A DNA stretch of 64,000 bases from Mesolinea sp040772305 (GTDB lineage Bacteria; Chloroflexota; Anaerolineae; Anaerolineales; Anaerolineaceae), in the NCBI GenBank assembly GCA_040772305.1, contig JAXGYK010000002.1:434001-498000 (forward strand), read 5' to 3'. The position numbers and the translations under genes are program-made. Below, one piece after another: positions 17,501 through 25,644 of the stretch. The stretch's first letter is position 1. Each line of letters begins with the position of its first letter. The notes beneath the pieces are model-generated. The model was not told the origin of the DNA and made no database searches. It saw only the letters and a program-made list of their open reading frames with translations.

Positions 17501-17973
17501 AAAAACTGTTCTGCAGCAGGGTTTTGGTTATGGAGCCAATTGATCAGAACCTCATCCATCAGGTGCGCCTCTTGCCCTGGCTGGCTGAGCCAGGTGTATG
17601 GACTGCTGATGTTTTGGAGTACTTCGAGCGGGGGAAATTGCTGGACGTATTCCAGGAGCGTCTGCTGGTATCGAGCCGGAGCCAATCCCGACATTAGGGT
17701 TGCAATAAGAGTATTTCGAATTTGGAGACCATTTTGTTCAAAGTAATGCTCCAGAATAATATGAAAAGCTTGTTGGATGAGAACTAATGCATTCAATTCA
17801 CCGGCTTGCATTGGTTCCTGTGGAGGCTTGGAGGTCTTCCGGATATCGTTTATGTGGGCGACGAATTGCCGCATAGCTAGTTTGCTGGTGAAAGAATCCG
17901 GTTTGGAAGGGTCAAATAAATTTAGGTTGAAGGCATATTTTTGATAAGCTGGCCTAGCAAGAAACAGTTCCAT
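14533..17973 (-). CDS. large GH13 alpha-amylase-family protein
   Basis: A 1146-residue protein. Residues 1-290 are mostly helical and unassigned; about 295-720 form a GH13 barrel; about 720-850 look like a beta-sandwich C-domain; 890-1146 is another helical region. GH13 regions seen: DMVPNHMG (400-406), IRFDAAMTL with nucleophile Asp519, LLLAEAFWL with acid/base Glu584, and NNPDE with Asp645 where most GH13 have NHD. No signal peptide, so probably cytoplasmic, acting on stored glucan. The ribosome-binding site AGGAGG lies 7 nt before the ATG. It ends in tandem TAG TAG. Downstream of the thiolase gene with a hairpin between. Exact specificity unknown. Confidence 0.88.
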   Translation of the reverse strand: MELFLARPAYQKYAFNLNLFDPSKPDSFTSKLAMRQFVAHINDIRKTSKPPQEPMQAGELNALVLIQQAFHIILEHYFEQNGLQIRNTLIATLMSGLAPARYQQTLLEYVQQFPPLEVLQNISSPYTWLSQPGQEAHLMDEVLINWLHNQNPAAEQFFELFDRSNLSEKTAYDQMLDGMQFFFQKQPGIGPENKDLISFLREPALLSPRSFLEQLEYIRSHWGFILGDFIRQILGGMDVLREEQKASFLGPGPSFVPVYPGQSRIGQEAQDAFAGLDEVERFSPDSDWMPRVVMIAKNAYVWLNQLSRQYGRQIDRLDQVPDETLAQLAEAGFSGLWLIGLWERSTASQRIKQLCGNPDAVASAYSLRRYQIAERLGGEAAWYDLSRRCSHYDIRLASDMVPNHMGIDSDWVFEHPEWFIGQEHSPFPVYQFNGPDLSERSDISLNIDDHYYDRSDAAVVFKLHNHKTGKDRYIYHGNDGTSMPWNDTAQLNYLLPEVREAVIQTILDVARKFSIIRFDAAMTLTKKHYQRLWFPQPGSGGDIPSRSDHALTKEEFDQAMPEEFWREVVERVAKEVPDTLLLAEAFWLMEGYFVRTLGMHRVYNSAFMNMMRDEENAKYRLLIKNTLTYDPEILKRYVNFMNNPDEKTAVEQFGKGDKYFGICTVMSTMPGLPMFGHGQIEGYTEKYGMEYYRPYWDETPDWGLVEHHRKVIFPLLHRRRIFANVENFRLYDLRTPSGAVNENLFAYSNYADGQAGLVIYHNHYGETSGWIKTSVPYLVKYGDDSALHTQDLADALFLEGSSWAYVLFKDSITGLTHLLSLDDLRTKGMYVHAGPYEHHVYSGFKIVEGEEYAAIYQYLKGSGVSDLEYLRLNLRYAPLADALTQVLDLAISTPDPDKSAKTSESSSESAVLSQFRQAVQQTYGLELPEIPCSQNYWRNTLEDLEGFITTNNLEVYPSVEVFINTLRSGIKADPRSVDLLKTAAILAQVSASNADPNQIEAFLEMLSLTPLRDRLRSALTNIGYSEYEASRGLLALNWLLKLRTTPASLGSDAASLLESWLESPEFASYIEVNEYQQVLWFNKEKFAQALWLYQLWQFIGISCESLTEASIVQRVAALARCTAALEKAAPASDYQLKKLRELVNAS

Positions 17974-18000
17974 TTTGGATCCTCCTGGTATGCAAATATT

Positions 18001-18020
18001 GGCTACCAGAAGAGGTAGCC
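18001..18020. other. hairpin between thiolase and GH13 genes
   Basis: A perfect 7-bp stem (GGCTACC, GGTAGCC) with a 6-nt loop. On the plus strand it is followed by TTTATTTG; on the minus strand it lies in the 5' leader of the GH13 gene, about 28 nt before the ATG. It could be an attenuating terminator or an mRNA processing/stability element. Confidence 0.45.
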
Positions 18021-18044
18021 TTTATTTGCAAATTCTATCATCTC

Positions 18045-19190
18045 TCAGAGGCGTTTGAGGATATGAGTGGTCACATTGGAGCCGGAGCCTCCAATATTTT
18101 GTGCCATTCCATATTTGGGGTCGGGTACCTGCGTAGGACCAACCTGACCGCGAAGCTGCATAGTAAGTTCCACCAGCTGGTAGGCACCTGTTGCGCCTAC
18201 TGGATGTCCGCGGGCCTTTAAACCCCCAAGGGTGGCTACAGGAATCCTGGAATCAAAGCGAATAGCCCCTTCCAGTCCCAGGCGGGGCCCTTCGCCTCTG
18301 GCACAAAAACCAGCAGCTTCCAAAGCTAAAACGGCCATGATGCTAAAGGCATCATGGTATTCAAACAAGGATATATCATCCGGAGTTAAGCCAGATTGCG
18401 CGTAGCATTGCTTTGCGCTGTTCTCTGCTGCAGTAAGCCAGGTGGGGTCCGTTCGGTTTTGTACTGAAATGGTATCTGTAGCAGAGGCAGAAGCAACCAC
18501 TTCTATTACAGGTCGAGCAGCACACGGCGAGGCAGTAAGTAATAATGCTGCAGCTCCATCGCCAATTGGCGAGGCATCCATGAGGTTAATCGGGTCACTA
18601 ACCATCCCTGCAGACATAAATATTTCTGGATTGATTGTGTGTTGAAAGCGGGCATAGGGGTTATGAACAGCGTTGGCATGTGCGTTGATTGAAAAAGGTG
18701 CAAAATCCTGCTTGGTCCAACCGTATTCATACATATAACGGCGCATAATTAAGGCATTTAATCCTAAAAAGGAGACACCAGCATCCCGTTCAAGTTCAGC
18801 ATCTGCTGCTGTAGCCAGCCAGGATGAAACCTCTGGTGAGGGGGAATCAGTCATTTTTTCCGCACCAACCACCAGTATCGATTCCATCTCTCCCGAAGCA
18901 ACGGCCATGACACCCATCCGGAAAGCAGCAGCAGATGAACCGCATGCTGCTTCAATACTCAGGCCACTTTTATGGTGAAAACCCAACCAATCTGCCAGCA
19001 TGGCACCCAAATGCAGCTGATTATTGGCAGTAGGTGCCATCATGTTTCCGACGTAAAGGGCTTGGGGATAGCCTAAACCAGCATCTTCCATCGCAAGGAT
19101 TGCTGCATCGCCGGCTAGCTCTTTAAGTGATTTTTCCCAGTTTTCTCGGATTGGCACCTGGCCAATGCCCGAAACAAATACTTTTTGCAT
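18045..19190 (-). CDS. thiolase-family protein (SCP-x/acetyl-CoA acetyltransferase type)
   Basis: A 381-residue thiolase-fold protein that would condense or cleave acyl-CoA. The nucleophilic Cys83 lies in EAACGSSAAAF; EYHDAFS and KARGHPVGATG supply the two catalytic His regions; the C-terminus reads MAQNIGGSGSNVTTHIL. The second active-site Cys of classical thiolases (CGGG near the end) is absent, as in the SCP-x-like and archaeal-type enzymes. Those archaeal-type enzymes usually need a DUF35 partner and HMG-CoA synthase, and neither is in the window. Upstream of the GH13 gene on the same strand. Direction and substrate not determinable. Confidence 0.87.
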   Translation of the reverse strand: MQKVFVSGIGQVPIRENWEKSLKELAGDAAILAMEDAGLGYPQALYVGNMMAPTANNQLHLGAMLADWLGFHHKSGLSIEAACGSSAAAFRMGVMAVASGEMESILVVGAEKMTDSPSPEVSSWLATAADAELERDAGVSFLGLNALIMRRYMYEYGWTKQDFAPFSINAHANAVHNPYARFQHTINPEIFMSAGMVSDPINLMDASPIGDGAAALLLTASPCAARPVIEVVASASATDTISVQNRTDPTWLTAAENSAKQCYAQSGLTPDDISLFEYHDAFSIMAVLALEAAGFCARGEGPRLGLEGAIRFDSRIPVATLGGLKARGHPVGATGAYQLVELTMQLRGQVGPTQVPDPKYGMAQNIGGSGSNVTTHILKRL

Positions 19191-19248
19191 GATTACCTCA
19201 TGATGAGTTTACGCTGGCTCTCTATCTTTAACTATCAGAACCCATTTT

Positions 19249-20046
19249 TCATGAACGATCTTCAATGATGACAGGCATAGTAATCAGATGAAATGCAAGG
19301 CTTTCGAGGTCGCGAGCTTTCTTCGAATTGCCTAACTGTTCAAGGATGTCATCAAGACGGGCTTTGATGACCGGGTCTTCGTTAATAAAGGAGTACGGAG
19401 TTTCTTTGCTCGTAAAAAGGTCAGGCAGGCCGAGCTTGTCATATAACTCCGAAACCATTCCATAACTCCATTGCTCCGAGATAGTAAGTTCGTCTGCCAG
19501 GTCCCGCCTTCCAATCGAGAATATGATAGCCAGGCGTGCCGTTTCGGATTGACGTGGAGTAAGGCCTGGAATTGGACGAGCCTGCAGGACGATGTAAGGC
19601 TTGCAGGGTGAAAAGTTCGCCTCAAAACATGCCTGCAATGCGGAGGGCGTATAAACCTGTTTTCCTTCAGCTGCAAAGCTTAGTGCCCAGCCCAGTGAAG
19701 AACTTATTTCATCTTTCTGCAAATAACCGGCAAAACTTTCTTCCTTGATGTAAGAGAAAGTGCGCGGATCTGTCCTCGAAGCAACACAAAGCACTTTTGC
19801 AGGTGAAAGTTTTTTTAGGCGCTGCCAAAGAATCTGAAATAATTGCGCCGGTTCACGCAAATGATCCAGATCCAGAAGTACCAAGTCGATTTTTTGGTAG
19901 TTGTCACTCCGAAGATCTGTAAGTTGGAAGGGGTCATCTACTTCTGCAACGACCCGGGTGCGCCAATCCCGTACGGTTAGCAAAGACATCCAGTTTCGAG
20001 AAAAGTAGTCATCGCAGATAATAGCTACTAAAATATCCTTTGCCAT
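19249..20046 (-). CDS. NarL/FixJ-type response regulator
   Basis: About 265 residues. The N-terminal receiver domain has the acidic pair CDD (11-13), the phosphoacceptor Asp59 in LVLLDLDHL, and GYLQKDE with the conserved Lys; the C-terminal LuxR-like helix-turn-helix begins LTPRQSETARLAI and includes ADELTISEQWSYGMVSELYDKLG. The start at ATG 20046 has GGAGGG upstream; the longer open frame overlaps pfkA antisense and is not used. No histidine kinase is nearby. Divergent from pfkA with a shared promoter region, so it could regulate pfkA, which is only an inference. Confidence 0.82.
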   Translation of the reverse strand: MAKDILVAIICDDYFSRNWMSLLTVRDWRTRVVAEVDDPFQLTDLRSDNYQKIDLVLLDLDHLREPAQLFQILWQRLKKLSPAKVLCVASRTDPRTFSYIKEESFAGYLQKDEISSSLGWALSFAAEGKQVYTPSALQACFEANFSPCKPYIVLQARPIPGLTPRQSETARLAIIFSIGRRDLADELTISEQWSYGMVSELYDKLGLPDLFTSKETPYSFINEDPVIKARLDDILEQLGNSKKARDLESLAFHLITMPVIIEDRS

Positions 20047-20077
20047 CAGCCCTCCTGTCTGGAACACTAGCGCATGA

Positions 20078-20085
20078 ATTATAAT
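20078..20085. promoter_or_regulatory. palindromic -10 shared by pfkA and the regulator
   Basis: ATTATAAT reads TATAAT on both strands, giving possible overlapping divergent -10 elements between the regulator gene (minus) and pfkA (plus). No good -35 on either side. Confidence 0.4.
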
Positions 20086-20119
20086 AGAGGTGAAAATGAA
20101 CCATTCTTTAGGATGAACT

Positions 20120-21091
20120 ATGACAAAAAGAGTTGCAGTATTAACGAGTGGGGGCGATGCCCCTGGGATGAATGCCGCCATACGTGCTGTGGTGCGTTGC
20201 GGTCTTGCACAAGGGTGGCAAATGTATGGTGTGCGCAGTGGATATAAGGGGCTCATTTCCGGCAACATAGAGTCCCTGAGTACCCGTGACGTAGGCGGGA
20301 TCATGCAAAAAGGCGGCACAATGTTGGGAAGTGCCCGTGCTCCTGAATTTAAACAAGAAGAAGGCCGTAAGCTTGCGATCCGCAGCTTGAATCAACATGG
20401 TATCGACGTCCTGGTTGTGATTGGGGGCAATGGTTCGCAAACTGGAAATCATGCCTTGTACAAAATGGGTTTTAATACTGTGGGTATTGCTTCTACGATT
20501 GATAACGATTTAATTGGCTCCGATATGACCATCGGATTTGATACAGCGCTTAATATTGCTTTAGAGGCCATTGACCGCCTTAAGGTAACGGCCACTTCGC
20601 ATCAGCGGGCTTTTGTTCTTGAAGTAATGGGGCGTAATTGTGGATACCTGGCATTAATGGCCGGTTTAGCCGGAGGTGCGGAAGCTATTACTGTACCTGA
20701 AGTTCCTACAGATCCTGAGGCCCTCGCCCAGGAGATGATTAGTGCTTATGAACGTGGCAAAGCTCATGCTTTGATTGTTGCAGCAGAAGGTGCTGAATAC
20801 AACGCAGCGAAACTTACCCAATTCTTTGATGAAAATAAAGACAGACTGGGTTTTAGTGTGCGCTCAACCACACTTGGACATGTTCAACGCGGCGGTGCAC
20901 CCAGCGCCTTCGACCGAATTCTTGCAACCAGGCTGGGTGATGGAGCGATAAAAGCCATTGAACGTGACCTTTACGGCGTGCTTGTAGGGCAGCTGAAAGG
21001 CGAGATTGCATATACTCCTTTGGATGAGATTGTAGGCAGGACTAAGAGCATCGATCCCGAAATGCTCAGGCTGGCAAATTTGCTTGATTAA
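20120..21091 (+). CDS. pfkA: 6-phosphofructokinase
   Basis: Phosphorylates fructose 6-phosphate to the 1,6-bisphosphate in glycolysis; 323 residues, the usual bacterial size. Visible: LTSGGDAPGMNAAIR at the N-terminus, GGNGSQTG (102-109), catalytic TIDND with Asp128, MGRNCGYLA (fructose 6-phosphate site) and HVQRGG. Position 104 is Asn where E. coli Pfk1 has Mg-binding Asp103, and Gly follows, the ATP-type rather than the PPi-type residue. AGGATG precedes the ATG. Converges with prfB, with only 4 bases between. ATP as donor is likely but not certain. Confidence 0.95.
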   Translation: MTKRVAVLTSGGDAPGMNAAIRAVVRCGLAQGWQMYGVRSGYKGLISGNIESLSTRDVGGIMQKGGTMLGSARAPEFKQEEGRKLAIRSLNQHGIDVLVVIGGNGSQTGNHALYKMGFNTVGIASTIDNDLIGSDMTIGFDTALNIALEAIDRLKVTATSHQRAFVLEVMGRNCGYLALMAGLAGGAEAITVPEVPTDPEALAQEMISAYERGKAHALIVAAEGAEYNAAKLTQFFDENKDRLGFSVRSTTLGHVQRGGAPSAFDRILATRLGDGAIKAIERDLYGVLVGQLKGEIAYTPLDEIVGRTKSIDPEMLRLANLLD

Positions 21092-21095
21092 AGCT

Positions 21096-22182
21096 TTATC
21101 GTTGAGGTTTCGTACGCAGGTATGCCTCAATGAAGGAATCGAGTTCTCCGTCTAAAACTGCCTGCGTATTACCTGTCTCGTAATCTGTGCGGTGGTCTTT
21201 GACCATCTGATAAGGATGCAGTACGTAGGAACGGATTTGGTTGCCCCATTCCACCTTTTTGAATTCCCCTTTAAGATCCGAAATTTCTTCCGCATGGGCT
21301 TGTTGTTCTAATTCAAACAAACGTGCTTTTAGAACCTTGAGGGCATTTTCGCGGTTTTGGGTTTGTGAGCGCTCGTTCTGACATGTAACGATCAAGCCAG
21401 TCGGAATATGTTTGATGCGTACGGCAGTCATGTTTTTCTGCACGTTTTGGCCGCCTGCCCCTGATGATTTGTATACCTCGATTTCAATATCTTCCGCATT
21501 GATTTGAATGGTACTGTTGTCTTCTAACTCGGGCAACACTTCCACCAGCGAAAAGGAAGTGTGACGGCGGTGGGCTGCGTCAAAGGGAGAGAGGCGAACC
21601 AGGCGGTGGACGCCTTTTTCGCACTTTAAATATCCATATGCTAAGTTGCCCTGCACAAGGTAGGTTGCCGATTTGATGCCGGCTTCTTCGCCGAGCGTGC
21701 GGTCCAAAAGTTCTACTTTATAAGAATGCAATTCTGCCCAGCGTAAATACATGCGTTCAAGCATGGCGGCCCAATCCTGTGAGTCGGTGCCCCCCGCACC
21801 GGCATGGATGGCCAAAAGTGCATTTCCCTGGTCGTATTCTCCTGAGAGGAGCAGTTCGTCCTCTTTTTGTGCCAGCTGCTCTTGCAGCTCATCGAGCTGT
21901 TCCTCAATTTCGGCAGTAAGACTGCCGTCATCAAGTTCGATTAAAGCTTCAAGGTCTGTGATATGTCTGGAAATCCCCGACCATGACCCAATAGTGTCGG
22001 ACAGGGATGCGATTGCTTTCATCACTTTTTGGGCGTCTGCAGGCGAATCCCAAAAGCCTGGCTCTTCGGTTTCTTTTTGTAATTTTTCCAGCTGAGATTG
22101 TTTTTTTGCTAAGTCAAAGATGCTCCTGGAGTTGGCGATTTTGAGCTGCCAAAGTATCCAAACGCAATTTTTGATCTGACAT
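21096..22182 (-). CDS. prfB: peptide chain release factor 2, +1 frameshifted
   Basis: RF2 releases peptides at UGA and UAA. The main frame (from 22115 down) carries the GGQ loop SSGAGGQNVQK and HRLVRLSPFDAAHRRHTS. The true start is ATG 22182 (GGAGT upstream); it encodes 22 residues beginning MSDQKLRLDTLAAQNRQLQ, then an in-frame TGA at 22116-22114 inside CTT TGA C. Skipping one base restores DLAKKQSQLEKLQKE, matching RF2 N-termini. This is the classic autoregulatory prfB shift, with an AGGAG upstream of the slip site. The full protein is about 361 residues. It starts 17 nt after ftsY. Confidence 0.96.
22113..22128 (-). promoter_or_regulatory. programmed +1 frameshift site of prfB
   Basis: CAGGAGCATCTTTGAC on the minus strand: a Shine-Dalgarno-like AGGAG, 3 nt, then the slippery CTT and the in-frame TGA. 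The arrangement matches the known bacterial prfB signal. Low RF2 favours the shift and so raises RF2 synthesis. Confidence 0.93.
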
Positions 22183-22199
22183 AGCGTACTCCAGTAGGT

Positions 22200-23108
22200 T
22201 TATTTTTGAAAAATACTATCAACGAAAGATTCGCGGTCAAAGAGTTCCAGATCATCCAACTTTTCTCCAAGACCAGCGTAAATAATGGGGAGATTAAGTT
22301 GGTTTCTGATCGCGAATACCATTCCGCCTTTTGCGGAGGTATCTAATTTTGCAAGGACCACGCCGTTGAGATGAACTGCTTTGGCAAAGGCCTCCGCCTG
22401 ACGCAAAGCGTTTTGACCGGTTGTTGTATCCAGGACGATCCAGGAATGGTGCGGTGCCCCATCAAGCGCTTTTCCGGCAACGCGGTGGACCTTTTTTATC
22501 TCTTCCATCAAGTTATAGCGCGTATGCAGGCGGCCGGCAGTATCCAGCAGGATTACATCGAGATCTCGGGCTATTCCAGCTTTAATTCCATCATAGGTAA
22601 CTGCTCCAGGATCAGAATCCTGGGCTGCAGTAATAATGGGCACATCCACACGTTGAGCCCAAACTTCCAGTTGGTCGATTGCTGCTGCTCTGTAGGTATC
22701 GGCTGCAACCAAAAGCACTTTTTTGCCCGTGGCTTTGTAGCGGGCAGCCAGTTTTGCGATAGTTGTTGTTTTGCCTGAGCCGTTTACTCCAGCAACCATG
22801 ATAACGGTGGGATGATGGCTTAGGTCTGGTTCCTGCGGTTGATCCAAAAGCGCGGCAAGTTCTTCCTTTACCAAGTCCTGCAGTTGGCTTGTCCGGGTTA
22901 GTCCGCGTTCGTCCACAAGATCAACGCAGCGGTCAATGAGGTTGATGGTGGTTTCCGGCCCAAGATCTGCCCGAATCAAAAGCTCTTCCAACTCGTCAAA
23001 GCTGGAATCGTCAATTTCGGTAGCACCGAAAAAGTTGGCAATTTTGCCAAAGGTTACTTCGCGTGTCTTTTCAAGGCTATCACGCCATTTTTTAAAGATA
23101 TTTTCCAT
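22200..23108 (-). CDS. ftsY: signal recognition particle receptor FtsY
   Basis: The SRP receptor GTPase that docks ribosome-nascent chain complexes at the membrane. The start ATG 23108 gives 302 residues: a short helical N domain (MENIFKKWRDSLEKTREVT), then the NG GTPase with GVNGSGKTTTIAKLA (P-loop), ADTYRAAAIDQL (G2), LDTAGR (G3) and LAKLDTSAKGG (TKxD-type G4). The long acidic A domain of E. coli FtsY is missing, as in many bacteria. There is no ribosome-binding site; a TATAAT ends 7 nt upstream, so a leaderless transcript is likely. Followed by prfB. Confidence 0.96.
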   Translation of the reverse strand: MENIFKKWRDSLEKTREVTFGKIANFFGATEIDDSSFDELEELLIRADLGPETTINLIDRCVDLVDERGLTRTSQLQDLVKEELAALLDQPQEPDLSHHPTVIMVAGVNGSGKTTTIAKLAARYKATGKKVLLVAADTYRAAAIDQLEVWAQRVDVPIITAAQDSDPGAVTYDGIKAGIARDLDVILLDTAGRLHTRYNLMEEIKKVHRVAGKALDGAPHHSWIVLDTTTGQNALRQAEAFAKAVHLNGVVLAKLDTSAKGGMVFAIRNQLNLPIIYAGLGEKLDDLELFDRESFVDSIFQK

Positions 23109-23115
23109 AGGAGCG

Positions 23116-23124
23116 ATTATATCA
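23116..23124 (-). promoter_or_regulatory. extended -10 for ftsY, leaderless type
   Basis: TGATATAAT on the minus strand, in which the TGA is also the rlmN stop codon. It ends 7 nt before the ftsY ATG, the same distance as at the 12237 gene. Confidence 0.6.
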
Positions 23125-24165
23125 GGTGGCTTGTTGCGGGGATGCAAGTTGACCGCAGCCGGCATTGATATCCAGGCCGCGGCGCAGGCGCACGGTGACC
23201 CGCACACCGTGCTGTACCAGAATATTGCGAAATGCCTGTACGCGATCCTGTGAGGAACCTGGTGTTGGGTAAGATTTACTCGGGTTCAATGTGATAAGGT
23301 TGACAATACAAAGCATCCCTTTGATTAGGCGGGCAAATTGGTGTGCGTGAGCGTCGCTATCGTTCAGTCCCGCAATTAGGGCGTATTCGAAAGTAAGTTT
23401 GCGGTTTGTTTGTGCGATGTAATCCCGACAGGCAAGCATCAGTTTATCCAATGGATACTGACGGTTCGCTGGGAGTATTTGCGAGCGCAATTCATCGTCA
23501 GAGGCATGCAAGGAAATGGCCAGATTTGCCTGAGGGTGATCACAGCCAAAATCTGCAATACGCGGAATAATTCCTACAGTTGAGACAGTGATACGCCGTG
23601 CACCCAAGCCGATTTTTTCAGGATCGGAGAGAACTTGCAAGGACTGAGAGACATTGCTGTAATTCAGAAAGGGTTCTCCCATTCCCATATAAACGATGTT
23701 GCGCAAGGCTTCACCATTGGAATGCAGCTGCCTTTGGAAGAAAATGATTTGGGAGAGTATCTCACCGGCACTGAGGTTGCGTTGGTAGCCCATTTGGCCG
23801 GTGGCACAAAAAACACATCCCATTGGGCAGCCCACTTGCGTTGACACACAAAGGGTATTGCGACGCTCAAAACGCATGAGCACAGTCTCGATGAGTTTAC
23901 CGTCCATAAGTTCAAAGAGCAGCTTTTCTGTGTTACCGTCTTTGGAAACCAATCGTTTTGCTACCTGGAGCGGGTTGATGGTGAAACGCTCAGCAAGGAC
24001 CTGGCGAAATGCTTTTGGCATGGCTGCAAACTGGTCGAAGTTATCATACAGTTTGTTGTATAAACCCTGCTGCAACTGTTTCAAACGGAAACCGGGCCGT
24101 TTCAATTCATCCAGTACCTGCTTCAGAGCCGGTGTGCTTAAATCATAGATTAATGGTTTAGTCAT
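23122..24165 (-). CDS. rlmN: 23S rRNA / tRNA adenine C2-methyltransferase RlmN
   Basis: A radical-SAM enzyme that methylates C2 of A2503 in 23S rRNA and A37 in some tRNAs. It has the CxxxCxxC cluster motif in STQVGCPMGCVFCATGQMG, the NIVYMGMGEP segment and the two catalytic Cys: one in VFCAT-adjacent radical chemistry and one near the C-terminus in DINAGCGQL. Length (347) is normal. The start overlaps the upstream HAD gene by 8 bases. Part of the tig to prfB run. Confidence 0.96.
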   Translation of the reverse strand: MTKPLIYDLSTPALKQVLDELKRPGFRLKQLQQGLYNKLYDNFDQFAAMPKAFRQVLAERFTINPLQVAKRLVSKDGNTEKLLFELMDGKLIETVLMRFERRNTLCVSTQVGCPMGCVFCATGQMGYQRNLSAGEILSQIIFFQRQLHSNGEALRNIVYMGMGEPFLNYSNVSQSLQVLSDPEKIGLGARRITVSTVGIIPRIADFGCDHPQANLAISLHASDDELRSQILPANRQYPLDKLMLACRDYIAQTNRKLTFEYALIAGLNDSDAHAHQFARLIKGMLCIVNLITLNPSKSYPTPGSSQDRVQAFRNILVQHGVRVTVRLRRGLDINAGCGQLASPQQAT

Positions 24166-24973
24166 GAATAAGAGACCATAGATCGGGAGCTACCAGGTCA
24201 ATGGCAGGTTGCCATGCCTGTGCCTCTGCCAGGCTGCTGACACCCGTTCCTACAAAGCCGCTCAAGCAGCCGGCAGCTTGTGCTCCGGCAATGTCTGTGC
24301 TGAGGCGATCGCCAATGCCCATCGCTTGGTGTGGCTTAAGTCCCATACGTTTGAGAGCTTCCTGGTATAAAAATGGCTGTGGTTTTCCCAGGATCAACGG
24401 TTTTTCCCCGCTGGCAGCTTGGATAGACGCTAAAAGCGCACCTGCTCCAGGAAAGAGACCTTGCGGCGTAGGGAAGGTTGAATCGCTATTAGTGCCTATA
24501 AAATCAGCGCCATTGCGTATAGCCACAGAGGCGTCTCGCATCTCTCGATATGTAAAATCCCATTGCAAAGCTGTCACAACAACTTCGATATCCGGGGTAG
24601 GGGAGAGGCTATCCTCTTTATCGACTGGCAATACTCTAAATCCGCGCTGACTTATCAATTTTTTGAGTGATCTTGTGCCAACAACGTATACTGTGGTGTG
24701 TTCAGGATAATTCTCTGAAAGGTAGGAAGCTGCCAGTTCTGCAGTATTGAGTACATTTCCTGCTGGCACTTTAACTCCGAAACTCCGAAGCTTGTTTTCG
24801 AATTCCTGCGGTGTTTTGGTTGCATTATTTGTTGCACAAATCCACTGCAAGCCTTGAGTCTCAAGGCTTGCAAAAATACGCGGTAAATCACCGATAGGCT
24901 CCGAATCGTTCCACAACACGCCATCCATGTCAACGATAATGCCCTTTAGCTGTGGAAAGCGATCACGAATCAC
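24158..24973 (-). CDS. HAD-superfamily (IIA) phosphatase, NagD-like
   Basis: A 271-residue phosphatase of the NagD/p-nitrophenylphosphatase type. Motif I is VDMDGVLW (Asp nucleophile and Asp+2), motif II CATNNATK, and motifs III and IV appear as LGKPQP and GIGDRLSTDIAGAQAAG. The class IIA cap lies between (about 80-180). Cytoplasmic; substrate likely a small phosphate metabolite, for example a sugar or glycerol phosphate, not determinable. It starts 9 nt after the clpP stop and overlaps rlmN. Confidence 0.9.
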   Translation of the reverse strand: MIRDRFPQLKGIIVDMDGVLWNDSEPIGDLPRIFASLETQGLQWICATNNATKTPQEFENKLRSFGVKVPAGNVLNTAELAASYLSENYPEHTTVYVVGTRSLKKLISQRGFRVLPVDKEDSLSPTPDIEVVVTALQWDFTYREMRDASVAIRNGADFIGTNSDSTFPTPQGLFPGAGALLASIQAASGEKPLILGKPQPFLYQEALKRMGLKPHQAMGIGDRLSTDIAGAQAAGCLSGFVGTGVSSLAEAQAWQPAIDLVAPDLWSLIHD

Positions 24974-24982
24974 GGCTGAATT

Positions 24983-25588
24983 CTATTTTTCTGGTTTGCG
25001 CAAAACTTTATCTACTAAACCATAGCTAACAGCCTGTTCAGCATCCATATAGAAATCACGCTCGGTATCACGCTTAATGACTTCAATCGATTGCCCGGTA
25101 ACCTCTGCAAAAAACTCGTTAAGTTTTTGGCGCAGCCGCAGGATTTCTTTGGCAATGATTTCGATGTCAGTTGCTTGACCCTCTGCACCTCCTAAGGGTT
25201 GGTGCATATGAATAGTGGCATGGGGCAGTGCATAGCGCTGTCCTTTTTCACCGGCGGCCAGTAAAACTGTTCCAAAGGAGGCAGTTACTCCAACAGCTAC
25301 GGTGGATATCTTATTAGGTATCATTTGCATGGTATCCAGGATAGCCATACCGGCGTAAATAGACCCTCCGGGAGAGTTGATATACATTTGGATACCTTTA
25401 TCGGGATCCTCCCGACTAAGATACAAAAGCTGTGCTACGACCAGATTAGCAACCTGGTCGTTAATGGCTGATCCAACAAATACGATACGCTCTTTAAGAA
25501 GCAGAGAGTAAATGTCGTAAGCGCGTTCTCCGGCTCCCGATTGTTCAATGACCATCGGGATGACGGATTGAATTGGTTTGTGAGGCAT
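24983..25588 (-). CDS. clpP: ATP-dependent Clp protease proteolytic subunit
   Basis: The serine peptidase that forms the 14-mer degradation chamber with ClpX or ClpA/C. The triad is Ser104 (TASFG), His129 (IHMHQP) and Asp178 (DTERD), with the spacing of E. coli ClpP (25 and 49 residues). The residue after the nucleophile is Phe, where Met is usual. 201 residues with no long propeptide. It ends in TAG after RKPEK, which shows TAG is a real stop in this genome. Follows tig by 56 nt; no clpX in the window. Confidence 0.97.
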   Translation of the reverse strand: MPHKPIQSVIPMVIEQSGAGERAYDIYSLLLKERIVFVGSAINDQVANLVVAQLLYLSREDPDKGIQMYINSPGGSIYAGMAILDTMQMIPNKISTVAVGVTASFGTVLLAAGEKGQRYALPHATIHMHQPLGGAEGQATDIEIIAKEILRLRQKLNEFFAEVTGQSIEVIKRDTERDFYMDAEQAVSYGLVDKVLRKPEK

Positions 25589-25644
25589 ATTTATCCTTTA
25601 CATCAGAGTTTTTCGTAGTTTAAACCCTGATTATCAGAAATGTA

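Noticed and set aside
18001..18020. Riboswitch before the GH13 gene
   Set aside because: Only one short hairpin; no conserved aptamer layout.
20047..20319. Longer N-terminus of the response regulator
   Set aside because: It is antisense to pfkA, lacks receiver features, and GGAGGG supports ATG 20046.
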